Shown one piece after another: positions 56,852-64,000 of a DNA stretch of 64,000 nucleotides; the first letter of the stretch is position 1; every line of letters begins with the position of its first letter. Source of the DNA: ZC4RG35 sp036375695 (GTDB lineage: Bacteria; Actinomycetota; Acidimicrobiia; Spongiisociales; ZC4RG35); contig DASVBU010000007.1 in assembly GCA_036375695.1 (NCBI GenBank), forward strand, positions 70,628-134,627. The letters run 5' to 3'. Under the pieces are notes generated by a model. That model made no database searches and had not been told where the DNA came from. It saw nothing but the letters and a program-made list of their open reading frames with translations. Made by a program: the position numbers and the translations under genes.

Positions 56852-58213
56852 ATGGCGACGAAGGTCATCCTTCCCGAGTCGGAACTACCGACGCATTGGT
56901 ACAACATCGTCCCGGACCTGCCGGCGCCCCCGCCGCCGGTCCTCCATCCGGGGACGCATCAGCCGGTCGGACCTGACGACCTGGCTCCCCTGTTCCCGAT
57001 GGACCTCATCCTCCAGGAGGTCTCGCAGGAGCGCTTCGTCGAGATCCCCGAGGAGGTGCGCGAGGTCTATCGCAAGTGGCGCCCGTCGCCGTTGTACCGC
57101 GCCCATGGCCTGGAGAAGCTCATCGGGGGCCCCGCTCGCATCTACTACAAGTACGAAGGGGTCAGCCCCGTCGGCTCGCACAAGGCCAACACCGCCGTCG
57201 CCCAGGCCTACTACAACGCCAAGGCCGGGATCCGGCGCATCGCCACCGAGACCGGCGCCGGTCAGTGGGGATCCGCCCTGGCCTTCGCATGCGCCCAGTT
57301 CGGCCTCGACTGCGAGGTCTACATGGTCCGAGCCTCGTACGACCAGAAGCCATACCGCAAGGCGATGATCGAGAGTTATGGGGGGAAGATCTACCCGTCG
57401 CCGTCGACCAACACCAACTACGGGAGGGCGGTCCTCGAGGCCGACCCGGACACGACTGGGAGCCTGGGCATCGCCATCTCGGAGGCCGTGGAGGTCGCCG
57501 CCACCAACGCCGACACCAATTACTCGCTGGGCTCGGTGCTCAACCACGTGCTCATGCACCAAACGGTGATCGGCGAGGAGGCGCTGAAACAGCTCGCCAT
57601 GGTCGACGAGGTGCCCGACGTGGTCATCGGCTGCGCCGGTGGTGGCTCCAACTTCTCCGGTCTGGCGTTCCCGTTCGTGCGGGAGAAGCTCGCCGGGAAG
57701 ATGGATCCGACGATCATCGCGGTGGAGCCGGCGGCGGCGCCCTCGCTGACCCGAGGCCAGTACCGGTACGACTTCGGCGACACCGGGATGATGACCCCAT
57801 TGGTCAAGATGCACACACTGGGCCACGACTTCGTCCCCGAGCCGATCCACGCCGGTGGCCTCCGGTACCACGGCATGGCCCCGCTGGTGTCCCATCTCAA
57901 GGAGCAAGGGATCATCGATGCGGTGGCTCTGCACCAGAACGAGACCTTCCGGCGGGCGGTCGATTTCGCCAAGGTGGAGGGGATCATCCCGGGGGCCGAG
58001 CCGACGCACGCCATCGCCCAGGCGATGATCGAGGCGGAGAAGGCCAGGGAGTCGGGCGAGGAGAAGGTGATCCTGTTCAACCTCTCCGGTCACGGTCACT
58101 TCGACATGGCCGCCTACCAGGCATTCGTCGACGGGAAGCTCCAGGACTACGAGTACCCGGCGGAGCGGATCGCCGCAGCCATGGAGAAGGTCCCGCTCGT
58201 CGCGGGGGACTAA
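56852..58213 (+). CDS. trpB2: TrpB2-type tryptophan synthase beta subunit
   Basis: 453 residues, longer than ordinary TrpB (about 400). PLP enzyme joining indole and serine. The TrpB2 marks are the long N-terminal extension (LPTHWYNIVPDLPAPPPPVL), RPSPLYRAHGLEKLIGGPAR, the PLP lysine in VGSHKANTAVAQAYYN, and the phosphate loop CAGGGSNFSGLAFPF. No trpA is nearby, in line with TrpB2 acting alone, possibly salvaging indole. The stop overlaps the convergent lipoprotein gene by 4 bases. Confidence 0.93.
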   Translation: MATKVILPESELPTHWYNIVPDLPAPPPPVLHPGTHQPVGPDDLAPLFPMDLILQEVSQERFVEIPEEVREVYRKWRPSPLYRAHGLEKLIGGPARIYYKYEGVSPVGSHKANTAVAQAYYNAKAGIRRIATETGAGQWGSALAFACAQFGLDCEVYMVRASYDQKPYRKAMIESYGGKIYPSPSTNTNYGRAVLEADPDTTGSLGIAISEAVEVAATNADTNYSLGSVLNHVLMHQTVIGEEALKQLAMVDEVPDVVIGCAGGGSNFSGLAFPFVREKLAGKMDPTIIAVEPAAAPSLTRGQYRYDFGDTGMMTPLVKMHTLGHDFVPEPIHAGGLRYHGMAPLVSHLKEQGIIDAVALHQNETFRRAVDFAKVEGIIPGAEPTHAIAQAMIEAEKARESGEEKVILFNLSGHGHFDMAAYQAFVDGKLQDYEYPAERIAAAMEKVPLVAGD

Positions 58214-58998
58214 GCCGGCATCTCGCACCCCGTCTCACCGGGGTGGAGCGGCCGGACCGCGAGCCTGAAGACGTCCGACCATGCCGGGTCGGGCGAAGGG
58301 AACGTCGTTGCCTGGTTGGCCTCGGCGAACTCACCGAGGACGGTGCCGTCGAGGACGGCGCACCGCATCCCGGCGAGCTCGGTCCACGTGTCCACCGTCT
58401 CCTCGAGCGGCCACTCCCGCTCGTCGGGGAAGCCGGGGTCGATGGGACCCGGGATGGCTACGAACTGGTACTTCTCGCCCTGCCAGTCGGTGGCGTCATT
58501 TCCGGTCAGGGTCTCCAGGATCGTGATCATGTCGGCGACGGCGCGTGACATCTCCCGTCTCGGGGGCTGGATCCCGAGGGCGTACACCGAGTACCTGTGA
58601 GGATTCCCGTCGTCGTCCCAATACGTGACGACGGTGGTGTGGGCATCGGCGACCGTGTTCGATGCGTCGTCGTCCCACTCGTCGGTGATGTCGGGGAGGC
58701 CGCTGTCCTCGATCATGCCGCGCAGTTGGTCCATCTCCCCGGGGCTCACCTGGGAGGCCATGTATGGCGTGACCAGTGGCCCGGGGAAGATCGCGGGCAC
58801 CGCGGCCGCCGAGATCAGGAGCCCGTCGCGTGTCAGGGTGAGATACGGCCCGTTGGTGAGAGCGAAGTCGGCAGGGGCGAACCCACCCTCGTGACGGATC
58901 TGGAGCAGTGGTGTGCCCTCCTCGGGCTCGGGCCCGTCACCGGCGTCGGCGGCGCAGGCGGCGAGGACGAGGGCGAGAGCGAGAGCGATTCGACGCAT
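58210..58998 (-). CDS. Secreted lipoprotein of unknown function
   Basis: 262 residues. Signal MRRIALALALVLAACAADAG with a lipobox (LAAC). The mature part has no recognised domain; it shows regular beta-like segments (GGFAPADFALTNGPYLTLTR), a region like DAHTTVVTYWDDDGNPHRYS, and one mature cysteine pair (Cys in MRCAVLDG and GETGCEMPA). Possibly a substrate of the Lnt pathway upstream. ATG at 58998 starts the signal; an upstream ATG at 59025 would put nine charged residues before it. Confidence 0.8.
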   Translation of the reverse strand: MRRIALALALVLAACAADAGDGPEPEEGTPLLQIRHEGGFAPADFALTNGPYLTLTRDGLLISAAAVPAIFPGPLVTPYMASQVSPGEMDQLRGMIEDSGLPDITDEWDDDASNTVADAHTTVVTYWDDDGNPHRYSVYALGIQPPRREMSRAVADMITILETLTGNDATDWQGEKYQFVAIPGPIDPGFPDEREWPLEETVDTWTELAGMRCAVLDGTVLGEFAEANQATTFPSPDPAWSDVFRLAVRPLHPGETGCEMPA

Positions 58999-59053
58999 GC
59001 CGATTGGACGGCCGCGATCTGGCAACGGTTCCGGAACAGGGCTTGATGGCAGG

Positions 59054-60337
59054 TCAGCCCTTGTTGGACTCCCACTTGGTCAGGCCCTCGTCGATGACGT
59101 CGATCGCCCAGTCGAGCTCCTCGATGGTGGTGACGAGGGCGGGGATGAACCGGATGACGTTCTTGTCCGGCCCGCAGGGGATGAACATCAGCTGGTTGTC
59201 CATGGCGTGCTTCTGCACGGCCTCCAGGGCTGCGGCGTCGGGCTTGCGGGTCTCACGGTCCTCGACCAACTCGACGCCGATCATCAGGCCGAGGCCGCGC
59301 ACGTCGCCGATGGTGGGGTGACGCTCGGCGAGGTCCTCGAGCCTCTCGAAGGCGCGCTTGGACAGGTCCCGGGCATGGGGGAGCAGCTCGCCCATGGTGT
59401 CGATCACTGCTGCGGCCGCCGCGGTCGACACGGGGTTTCCGCCGAAGGTGGTCCCGTGGGCCCCGACGGGCCAGGCGTCGATCATGTCCCTGGAAGCCCC
59501 ATAGGCCGAGAGGGGGAACCCGTTGGCGATGCCCTTGCCCATGGCCATGATGTCGGGCTTGGCGTCGTAGTGGTCGGCGGCGAACCACTCGGCGGTCCGC
59601 CCGAACCCCGTCTGCACCTCGTCGAAGACCACCAGGATCCCGTTGGCGTTGGCGAACTCGCGGATCTCGTCGAGGAACCGTGCCGGAGCCGGGTAGTAGC
59701 CACCTTCGCCCTGGACGGGCTCGACGAGGAAGCAGGCGACGTTCTTCGGGGTCACCACGTGCTTGAACATCAGCCGCAGCTCGGTGAGACAGTGATCGAC
59801 CGCCTCGTCGACGCTCATGCCCCACCGGTACGGGTGCGGATACGGGGCCACGAAGGTCGACGGGAGGATCGGGTGATAGCCGTCCCGGTACTTGGCGTTG
59901 GAGGTGGTATAGGAGACCGATCCCATGGTCCGCCCGTGGAAGCCGCCGCGGAAGACGATCACACCCTGCCTGCCGGTGGAGTACTTGGCCAGCTTGACCG
60001 CCGCCTCGACGGCCTCGGCCCCCGAGTTGGCGAAGGCGAACTTGTCGATCCCGGGCGGGGTGATCTCACGCAGGCGCTCGGCGGCGTCGACCACCGAGTC
60101 GTAGCGCCATGTGGCACCCGAGTGGATGAACCTCTCCAGCTGCTCCCTGGCCGCGGAGACCACTGCGGGGTGGTTGTGGCCGAGGTTGGTGACCCCGATG
60201 CCACATGCGAAGTCGGCCCAGCGTCGACCGTCGACGTCGGTGACCCAGATGCCCTCCGCGGTGACCGCGTGGATCGTCGTGTCGAATGAGATGACGGGTG
60301 CGATGACGTCGTCGTGACGCTTGACCAGATCGGACAT
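59054..60337 (-). CDS. Class III aminotransferase (GABA/alanine-glyoxylate type)
   Basis: 427 residues. ADFACGIGVTNLGHNHPAVV, KFAFANSGAEAVEAAVKLAK, FRGGFHGRTMGSVSYT, PLP-Asp in LVVFDEVQTGFGRTAE and the PLP lysine in MAMGKGIANGFPLSAYGA. The motifs fit 4-aminobutyrate transaminase or AGXT2-like enzymes equally. Because it is 53 bases from, and divergent to, the purine-degradation operon, use of glyoxylate from ureidoglycolate is a plausible but unproven role. ATG at 60337 is the typical start. Confidence 0.85.
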   Translation of the reverse strand: MSDLVKRHDDVIAPVISFDTTIHAVTAEGIWVTDVDGRRWADFACGIGVTNLGHNHPAVVSAAREQLERFIHSGATWRYDSVVDAAERLREITPPGIDKFAFANSGAEAVEAAVKLAKYSTGRQGVIVFRGGFHGRTMGSVSYTTSNAKYRDGYHPILPSTFVAPYPHPYRWGMSVDEAVDHCLTELRLMFKHVVTPKNVACFLVEPVQGEGGYYPAPARFLDEIREFANANGILVVFDEVQTGFGRTAEWFAADHYDAKPDIMAMGKGIANGFPLSAYGASRDMIDAWPVGAHGTTFGGNPVSTAAAAAVIDTMGELLPHARDLSKRAFERLEDLAERHPTIGDVRGLGLMIGVELVEDRETRKPDAAALEAVQKHAMDNQLMFIPCGPDKNVIRFIPALVTTIEELDWAIDVIDEGLTKWESNKG

Positions 60338-60390
60338 GCCACCAACTCTATCGGCGGCCACCAGGGGAGGGCACCGGGTACCTTCCGCCC

Positions 60391-61677
60391 ATGACCACTG
60401 TCCGGTCGTCGAGGGTCCTGATCGACGGCGAGCTGCGGCCCGCCACGATCCGGATGGATCAGGGGAAGATCGTGGCCATCACCGAGGACACGGCCGAGCT
60501 GGACTTCGATGACCTGGTGGTCATGCCGGGTCTGGTCGACTCCCATGTCCACGTCAACGACCCTGGGCGCGCCGATTGGGAGGGTTTCGACACCGCCACG
60601 AGGGCGGCGATCGCCGGGGGGACCACGACCATCGTCGACATGCCCCTCAACTCGATCCCGCCCACCGTCGACGTGGCGGCACTGGAGACGAAGAAGAGGG
60701 CCGCCGAGGGGTCCATCTCCTGCGACGTCGCCTTCTGGGGTGGCTTCACCGGCGACACCGCTGCTCTCGCCGATCTCGCGGCCGCCGGCGTGAGCGGCTT
60801 CAAGTCGTTCCTCTGCGAGTCTGGTGTCGACGAGTACCCGATGGTCGACCTCGGGCTGCTGGGAACGGCCATGGCCGTCACCGGCCCACTCGGCCTCCCG
60901 GTGCTGATCCATGCCGAGGACCCGGATCATCTCCGGCCTGTCCAGGGCGACCCGGCCGTCTATCGCAACTATCTCGCCTCCCGTCCGGTCGAAGCCGAGG
61001 TGGAGGCGGTGGCATCGGTCTCCGGGATGGTGGCGGCCACCGGATCGCCGGCCCACATCCTCCACGTCTCGTCGGGCGAGGCGGCCCGACTCATCGGTGA
61101 GGGGCCAGGTGTCCTGACCGGCGAGACCTGCCCCCACTACCTCACCTTCGCCGCCGAGGAGATCCCCGATGGCGCCACCAGGTTCAAGTGCGCGCCACCG
61201 ATCCGGGAACGCGTCCAGCGGGAGGCGCTCTGGGACGCCCTCCGGGAGGACGCTCTGGCGATGGTCGTCTCCGATCACTCACCCTCGCCCGCCGACTTGA
61301 AGACCGACGACTTCGCCACCTCCTGGGGCGGGATCTCGTCGGTGCAACTCCGACTCCCGGTCACCTGGACCGGGGCGTCGGAGCGGGGCATCGGGATCGA
61401 GAGGCTCGGCGAGTGGCTCGCCGCGGCTCCGGCCCGTCTCGCCGGCCTCGGCGACCGCAAGGGGTCGATCCGGGTCGGGGCCGATGCCGACCTCGTGGCC
61501 TGGGATCCCGACGGCGCCGTCCACGTCGAATCCACGAGCCTCTATCACCGCCACCCGGTATGCGCCTACGAGGGGATGACGCTGCGCGGGCTGGTCGTGG
61601 CCACCTTCCTCGGGGGAGAACGGGTCTACTCCGGGGATCGCGTCAGCCGCGGGCGTGGCAGGATGCTGACCCGATGA
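60391..61677 (+). CDS. allB: Allantoinase
   Basis: Opens the allantoin ring to allantoate. 428 residues of the cyclic amidohydrolase family: VMPGLVDSHVHVNDPGRADW (two Zn His), GFKSFLCESGVDEYP with the carbamylated Lys, PVLIHAEDP, ILHVSSGEAARLI, TGETCPHYLTF and VVSDHSPSPADLK (Asp). The FLCESG motif separates allantoinase from dihydroorotase and hydantoinase. First gene of the purine degradation operon; the stop overlaps the next ATG. Confidence 0.94.
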   Translation: MTTVRSSRVLIDGELRPATIRMDQGKIVAITEDTAELDFDDLVVMPGLVDSHVHVNDPGRADWEGFDTATRAAIAGGTTTIVDMPLNSIPPTVDVAALETKKRAAEGSISCDVAFWGGFTGDTAALADLAAAGVSGFKSFLCESGVDEYPMVDLGLLGTAMAVTGPLGLPVLIHAEDPDHLRPVQGDPAVYRNYLASRPVEAEVEAVASVSGMVAATGSPAHILHVSSGEAARLIGEGPGVLTGETCPHYLTFAAEEIPDGATRFKCAPPIRERVQREALWDALREDALAMVVSDHSPSPADLKTDDFATSWGGISSVQLRLPVTWTGASERGIGIERLGEWLAAAPARLAGLGDRKGSIRVGADADLVAWDPDGAVHVESTSLYHRHPVCAYEGMTLRGLVVATFLGGERVYSGDRVSRGRGRMLTR

Positions 61678-63098
61678 TGGATCTTCTCTCCGCCGGCGTC
61701 GGCGGCCGCGTCGTCGCCTGCAACGACGAGTTCTTCGCCGAGGCGGCAAACCTGATCAAGGAGGAGCCTCCCGTCTGGGATCCCGACCGATTCACCGACC
61801 GAGGCAAGTGGATGGACGGTTGGGAGACACGCCGCCGGCGTGAGCCGGGCCACGACTGGTGCACCCTCGCCCTCGGCATCCCCGGCCTGGTGCGCCGGGT
61901 CACCGTCGACACCTCTCACTTCACCGGAAACTACCCAGAGTCCTTCTCACTCGAGGCAACGGAGGCGGGCGACGACGATCTCGACCGCGCCACCTGGTTC
62001 GAGGTCATCCCGCAGACGCCATTGCAGGGCGACTCGGTGGCTACGTTCGACACCGAGTTTCCCTGGCGGACGACCCATCTCCGGCTCAACATCTACCCCG
62101 ACGGCGGGGTGGCCCGGCTGCGGGTGGAGGGGACACCGGTGCCCGCGATGCAGGACGTGTGCCCCGACGGGCCCGTCGATCTCGCGTCCGTGATCTTCGG
62201 TGGTGAGGCACTCGACGCCTCCAACGCCCACTACTCCCACCCCTCCAACATGCTCAAGCCGATCGAGTCCCGCGGCATGTGGGACGGCTGGGAGACCAAG
62301 CGCCGTCGCGGCCCCGGTCACGACTGGGCCACCTTCCGGCTCGGGATGCCCGGGAGGATCGAGTCGCTGGTCGTGGACACCAGCCACTTCAAGGGAAACG
62401 CCCCCGGCCGGGTCTCGTTCGACGTGTCCGAGGACGGCGTCACCTGGTCGACCGTGGTGGAGCGTGCCGACGTCCAGCCACACCAGCACAATCACATCAC
62501 GCTTCCCCGGCCCACTCACGCATCGGTGGTGCGCCTCAACATCCATCCCGACGGGGGCGTGGCCCGCCTCCGGGTCATGGGTCGACCCGACCGGGAGGCC
62601 GCGGGCCGGCTTCGGATGACCTACGTCGACTCGCTCAACCCCGAGTCGGCGAGCCGCTTCTTCCACACCGCTTGCGGTGCGAGGCGATGGGTCGACGCCA
62701 TGGTCTCCGGACGTCCCTACCGCACCATCGATGGCCTCCTCGAGTCCGCCGATCGCGTCTTCGACCATCTCTCCGAGGCAGACTGGCTGGAGGCCTTCGC
62801 CTCCCATCCACGCATCGGGGAGCGGGGAGACGCCGTGGCGCAGAAGGAACAGGCCGGCGCCGGCTCGGCCTCCCGGGAGATCATCAACCGTCTCGCCGAG
62901 GTCAACCGGGCCTACGAGGAGCGTTTCGGGTTCATCTACATCGTCTTCGCCTCGGGGAAGACGGCCGAGGAGATGCTGGCCATAGCCGAGAAGCGGCTCA
63001 CCAACAGCCGGGAGGAGGAGGTGGCCAACGCCGCCGTCGAGCAGCGCAAGATCACGATGAGGAGGTTGCGTCGAATGACATGTCAGGAGGTCGGATGA
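61674..63098 (+). CDS. Allantoicase fused to OHCU decarboxylase
   Basis: 474 residues. Residues about 1-315 are allantoicase (allantoate to ureidoglycolate plus urea): two repeats each with DGWETRRRREPGHDW or DGWETKRRRGPGHDW and HFTGNYPESF or HFKGNAPGRV. Residues about 320-474 are 2-oxo-4-hydroxy-4-carboxy-5-ureidoimidazoline decarboxylase (UraD): FASHPRIGERGD with the catalytic His, EQAGAGSASREIINRLAEVN and RFGFIYIVFASGKTAEEML. One frame spans both with no stop. An ATG at 62616 in the linker has no good ribosome site. The pieces catalyse non-adjacent steps of the same path. Confidence 0.92.
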   Translation: MMDLLSAGVGGRVVACNDEFFAEAANLIKEEPPVWDPDRFTDRGKWMDGWETRRRREPGHDWCTLALGIPGLVRRVTVDTSHFTGNYPESFSLEATEAGDDDLDRATWFEVIPQTPLQGDSVATFDTEFPWRTTHLRLNIYPDGGVARLRVEGTPVPAMQDVCPDGPVDLASVIFGGEALDASNAHYSHPSNMLKPIESRGMWDGWETKRRRGPGHDWATFRLGMPGRIESLVVDTSHFKGNAPGRVSFDVSEDGVTWSTVVERADVQPHQHNHITLPRPTHASVVRLNIHPDGGVARLRVMGRPDREAAGRLRMTYVDSLNPESASRFFHTACGARRWVDAMVSGRPYRTIDGLLESADRVFDHLSEADWLEAFASHPRIGERGDAVAQKEQAGAGSASREIINRLAEVNRAYEERFGFIYIVFASGKTAEEMLAIAEKRLTNSREEEVANAAVEQRKITMRRLRRMTCQEVG

Positions 63099-63409
63099 GC
63101 ACGGTGAGCACCCATGTCCTCGACCTGGGCTCCGGACGGCCCGCCGTCGGGATGGTGGTCCGTCTCTCCATATGGACCGAGGACGGCTGGCACACGGTCG
63201 CCGAGTCGGTCACCGACACCAACGGACGTGTCACCTCCTTCCCTGACGTGGAGCCGGGCCGCTACCGGATGGCCTTCGAGACGGGGGAATACGGCAACGT
63301 CTTCTACCCCTACGTCCCCGTCCCCTTCGTCATCGACGAGCCACAGGGTCACTATCACATACCGCTGCTGCTGAGCCCGTACGGGTACAGCACCTATAGG
63401 GGGAGTTGA
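63095..63409 (+). CDS. uraH: 5-Hydroxyisourate hydrolase
   Basis: Transthyretin-like enzyme hydrolysing 5-hydroxyisourate, the urate oxidase product, to OHCU. 104 residues: STHVLDLGSGRPAVGMVVRL (catalytic His), VEPGRYRMAFETGEY with Arg, and the C-terminal HYHIPLLLSPYGYSTYRGS, the signature of the family. ATG overlaps the preceding stop (ATGA). Confidence 0.96.
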   Translation: MSTVSTHVLDLGSGRPAVGMVVRLSIWTEDGWHTVAESVTDTNGRVTSFPDVEPGRYRMAFETGEYGNVFYPYVPVPFVIDEPQGHYHIPLLLSPYGYSTYRGS

Positions 63410-63410
63410 G

Positions 63411-64000
63411 ATGCCACTCGGTGCCAACAGTTGGGGCAAGTCGCGGGTCCGGGTCTCCAAGATCCTCCGCGGCCGGCCAAACGACGACATCCTCGATCTC
63501 GACGTCGCCATCCAGCTCACCGCCACCGACGTCGACGTCGCCCACACCGAGGGCGACAACCGCGGTGTGCTGCCCACCGACACCATGCGCAACACCGTCT
63601 ACGCGCTGGCACACGCCCGGCTCGACCGTGACCTGGAGGGCTTCGCCGCCGCGCTCTGCGACCATTTCCTGGAACGGGAGACGGTCACCCGGGCCGATGT
63701 CACCATCGCCGCCAACCGGTGGTCGCGGCAGTCCGCCAGAGGCTTCGTCGGGGGCTCCTCGGAGAAGCGGATCGCCCACGTGGTCCGCGGCTCCGAGGAC
63801 GGCCTGTCGGCCGGGATCGAGGGTCTGGTCGTGCTCAAGACGGGCGGCTCTGCCTTCTCCGGATTCCCCCGTGACCGGTACACGGTGCTGCCCGACGCCG
63901 ACGACCGGATCCTGGCCACCTCGGTGACCGCCCACTGGGACTACTCGTCCAAGCCGGCCGACACCACTGCGACATGGGAGCGGATCCGCCAGGCGATGGT
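63411..64000 (+). CDS. Urate oxidase, N-terminal part (cut by window edge)
   Basis: First enzyme of urate breakdown, cofactor-free. About 196 codons are present: NSWGKSRVRVSKILRGRPND with the catalytic Lys region, GVLPTDTMRNTVYALAHARL with the catalytic Thr, and GSEDGLSAGIEGLVVLKTGG then SAFSGFPRDRYTVLPDADD. The reading frame is open to the edge. It starts one base after uraH, completing urate to 5-hydroxyisourate to OHCU to allantoin to allantoate in one transcription unit. Confidence 0.95.
   Translation, partial: MPLGANSWGKSRVRVSKILRGRPNDDILDLDVAIQLTATDVDVAHTEGDNRGVLPTDTMRNTVYALAHARLDRDLEGFAAALCDHFLERETVTRADVTIAANRWSRQSARGFVGGSSEKRIAHVVRGSEDGLSAGIEGLVVLKTGGSAFSGFPRDRYTVLPDADDRILATSVTAHWDYSSKPADTTATWERIRQAM

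Overview
The window is GC-rich (roughly two-thirds G+C by eye) bacterial chromosome with many GTG and some TTG starts and many genes joined by 4-base ATGA or GTGA overlaps. Gene content and order point to an actinobacterium. The left part keeps the order known around the Mycobacterium tuberculosis origin (gyrB, dciA, recF, dnaN, dnaA | rpmH, rnpA, yidD, yidC, jag, rsmG, parA, parB, then a cwlM-like gene, trxA, trxB, a SigM-type sigma module, cca). Absence of mycolic-acid or Streptomyces-type neighbours, together with the HemQ/ChdC heme route, suggests a deep-branching lineage such as Acidimicrobiia. That placement is inference.

Layout. 1-4528 (minus strand): gyrB, dciA, recF, dnaN and dnaA, read away from oriC. 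4529-5020: the oriC region. 5021-9652 (plus): ribosome, membrane-insertion and chromosome-segregation genes, with two parS sites. 9642-15076 (minus): dead-amidase CwlM-like protein, thioredoxin system, sigma factor with putative anti-sigma factor, and a pseudokinase. 15095-24661 (mostly plus): deacetylase, an orphan PilT, CCA-adding enzyme, peptidase, cis-prenyltransferase, pyrE and endonuclease IV. 24737-31195: beta-propeller lipoprotein, panB, the rpsF-ssb-rpsR-rplI operon, dnaB and dcd. 31201-31554: a patchwork of hairpin repeats and tRNA-Gly fragments ending in an intact tRNA-Gly(CCC). 32249-41250: a nine-gene operon from glutamyl-tRNA to coproheme/heme b. 41260-47968: small metabolic genes, bS22, PAC2 protein and a copper module (MerR-CopZ fusion plus CopA). 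48143-59000: M3 peptidase, aminotransferase, truncated amidohydrolase, IMPase, Lnt homologue, Acs and TrpB2. 60391-64000: a purine-ring degradation operon (allantoinase, allantoicase fused to OHCU decarboxylase, HIU hydrolase, urate oxidase cut by the window edge).

How the parts work together. Origin firing (DnaA boxes, DnaA, DnaN, DciA, DnaB, SSB), origin segregation (ParA, ParB, parS) and cell-envelope control (YidC, CwlM-like, UppS homologue, pseudokinase) are packed around oriC. The heme operon carries the C5 route through uroporphyrinogen into the coproporphyrin-dependent branch (CgoX, CpfC, ChdC). The terminal operon encodes urate to allantoate and ureidoglycolate, releasing urea.

Most unusual observations: (i) a dispersed intergenic repeat, five copies in the window, whose stems differ in sequence yet keep pairing and GAA loops; (ii) the 3' half of tRNA-Gly repeated three times with those repeats in between; (iii) a MerR regulator continuous in frame with a CopZ-like domain that also has its own start; (iv) an allantoicase-OHCU decarboxylase fusion; (v) several enzymes with substituted catalytic residues (Lnt Cys to Ser, CwlM-like, pseudokinase, PilT His box, HemA N-terminus). 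None of these was checked against a database.
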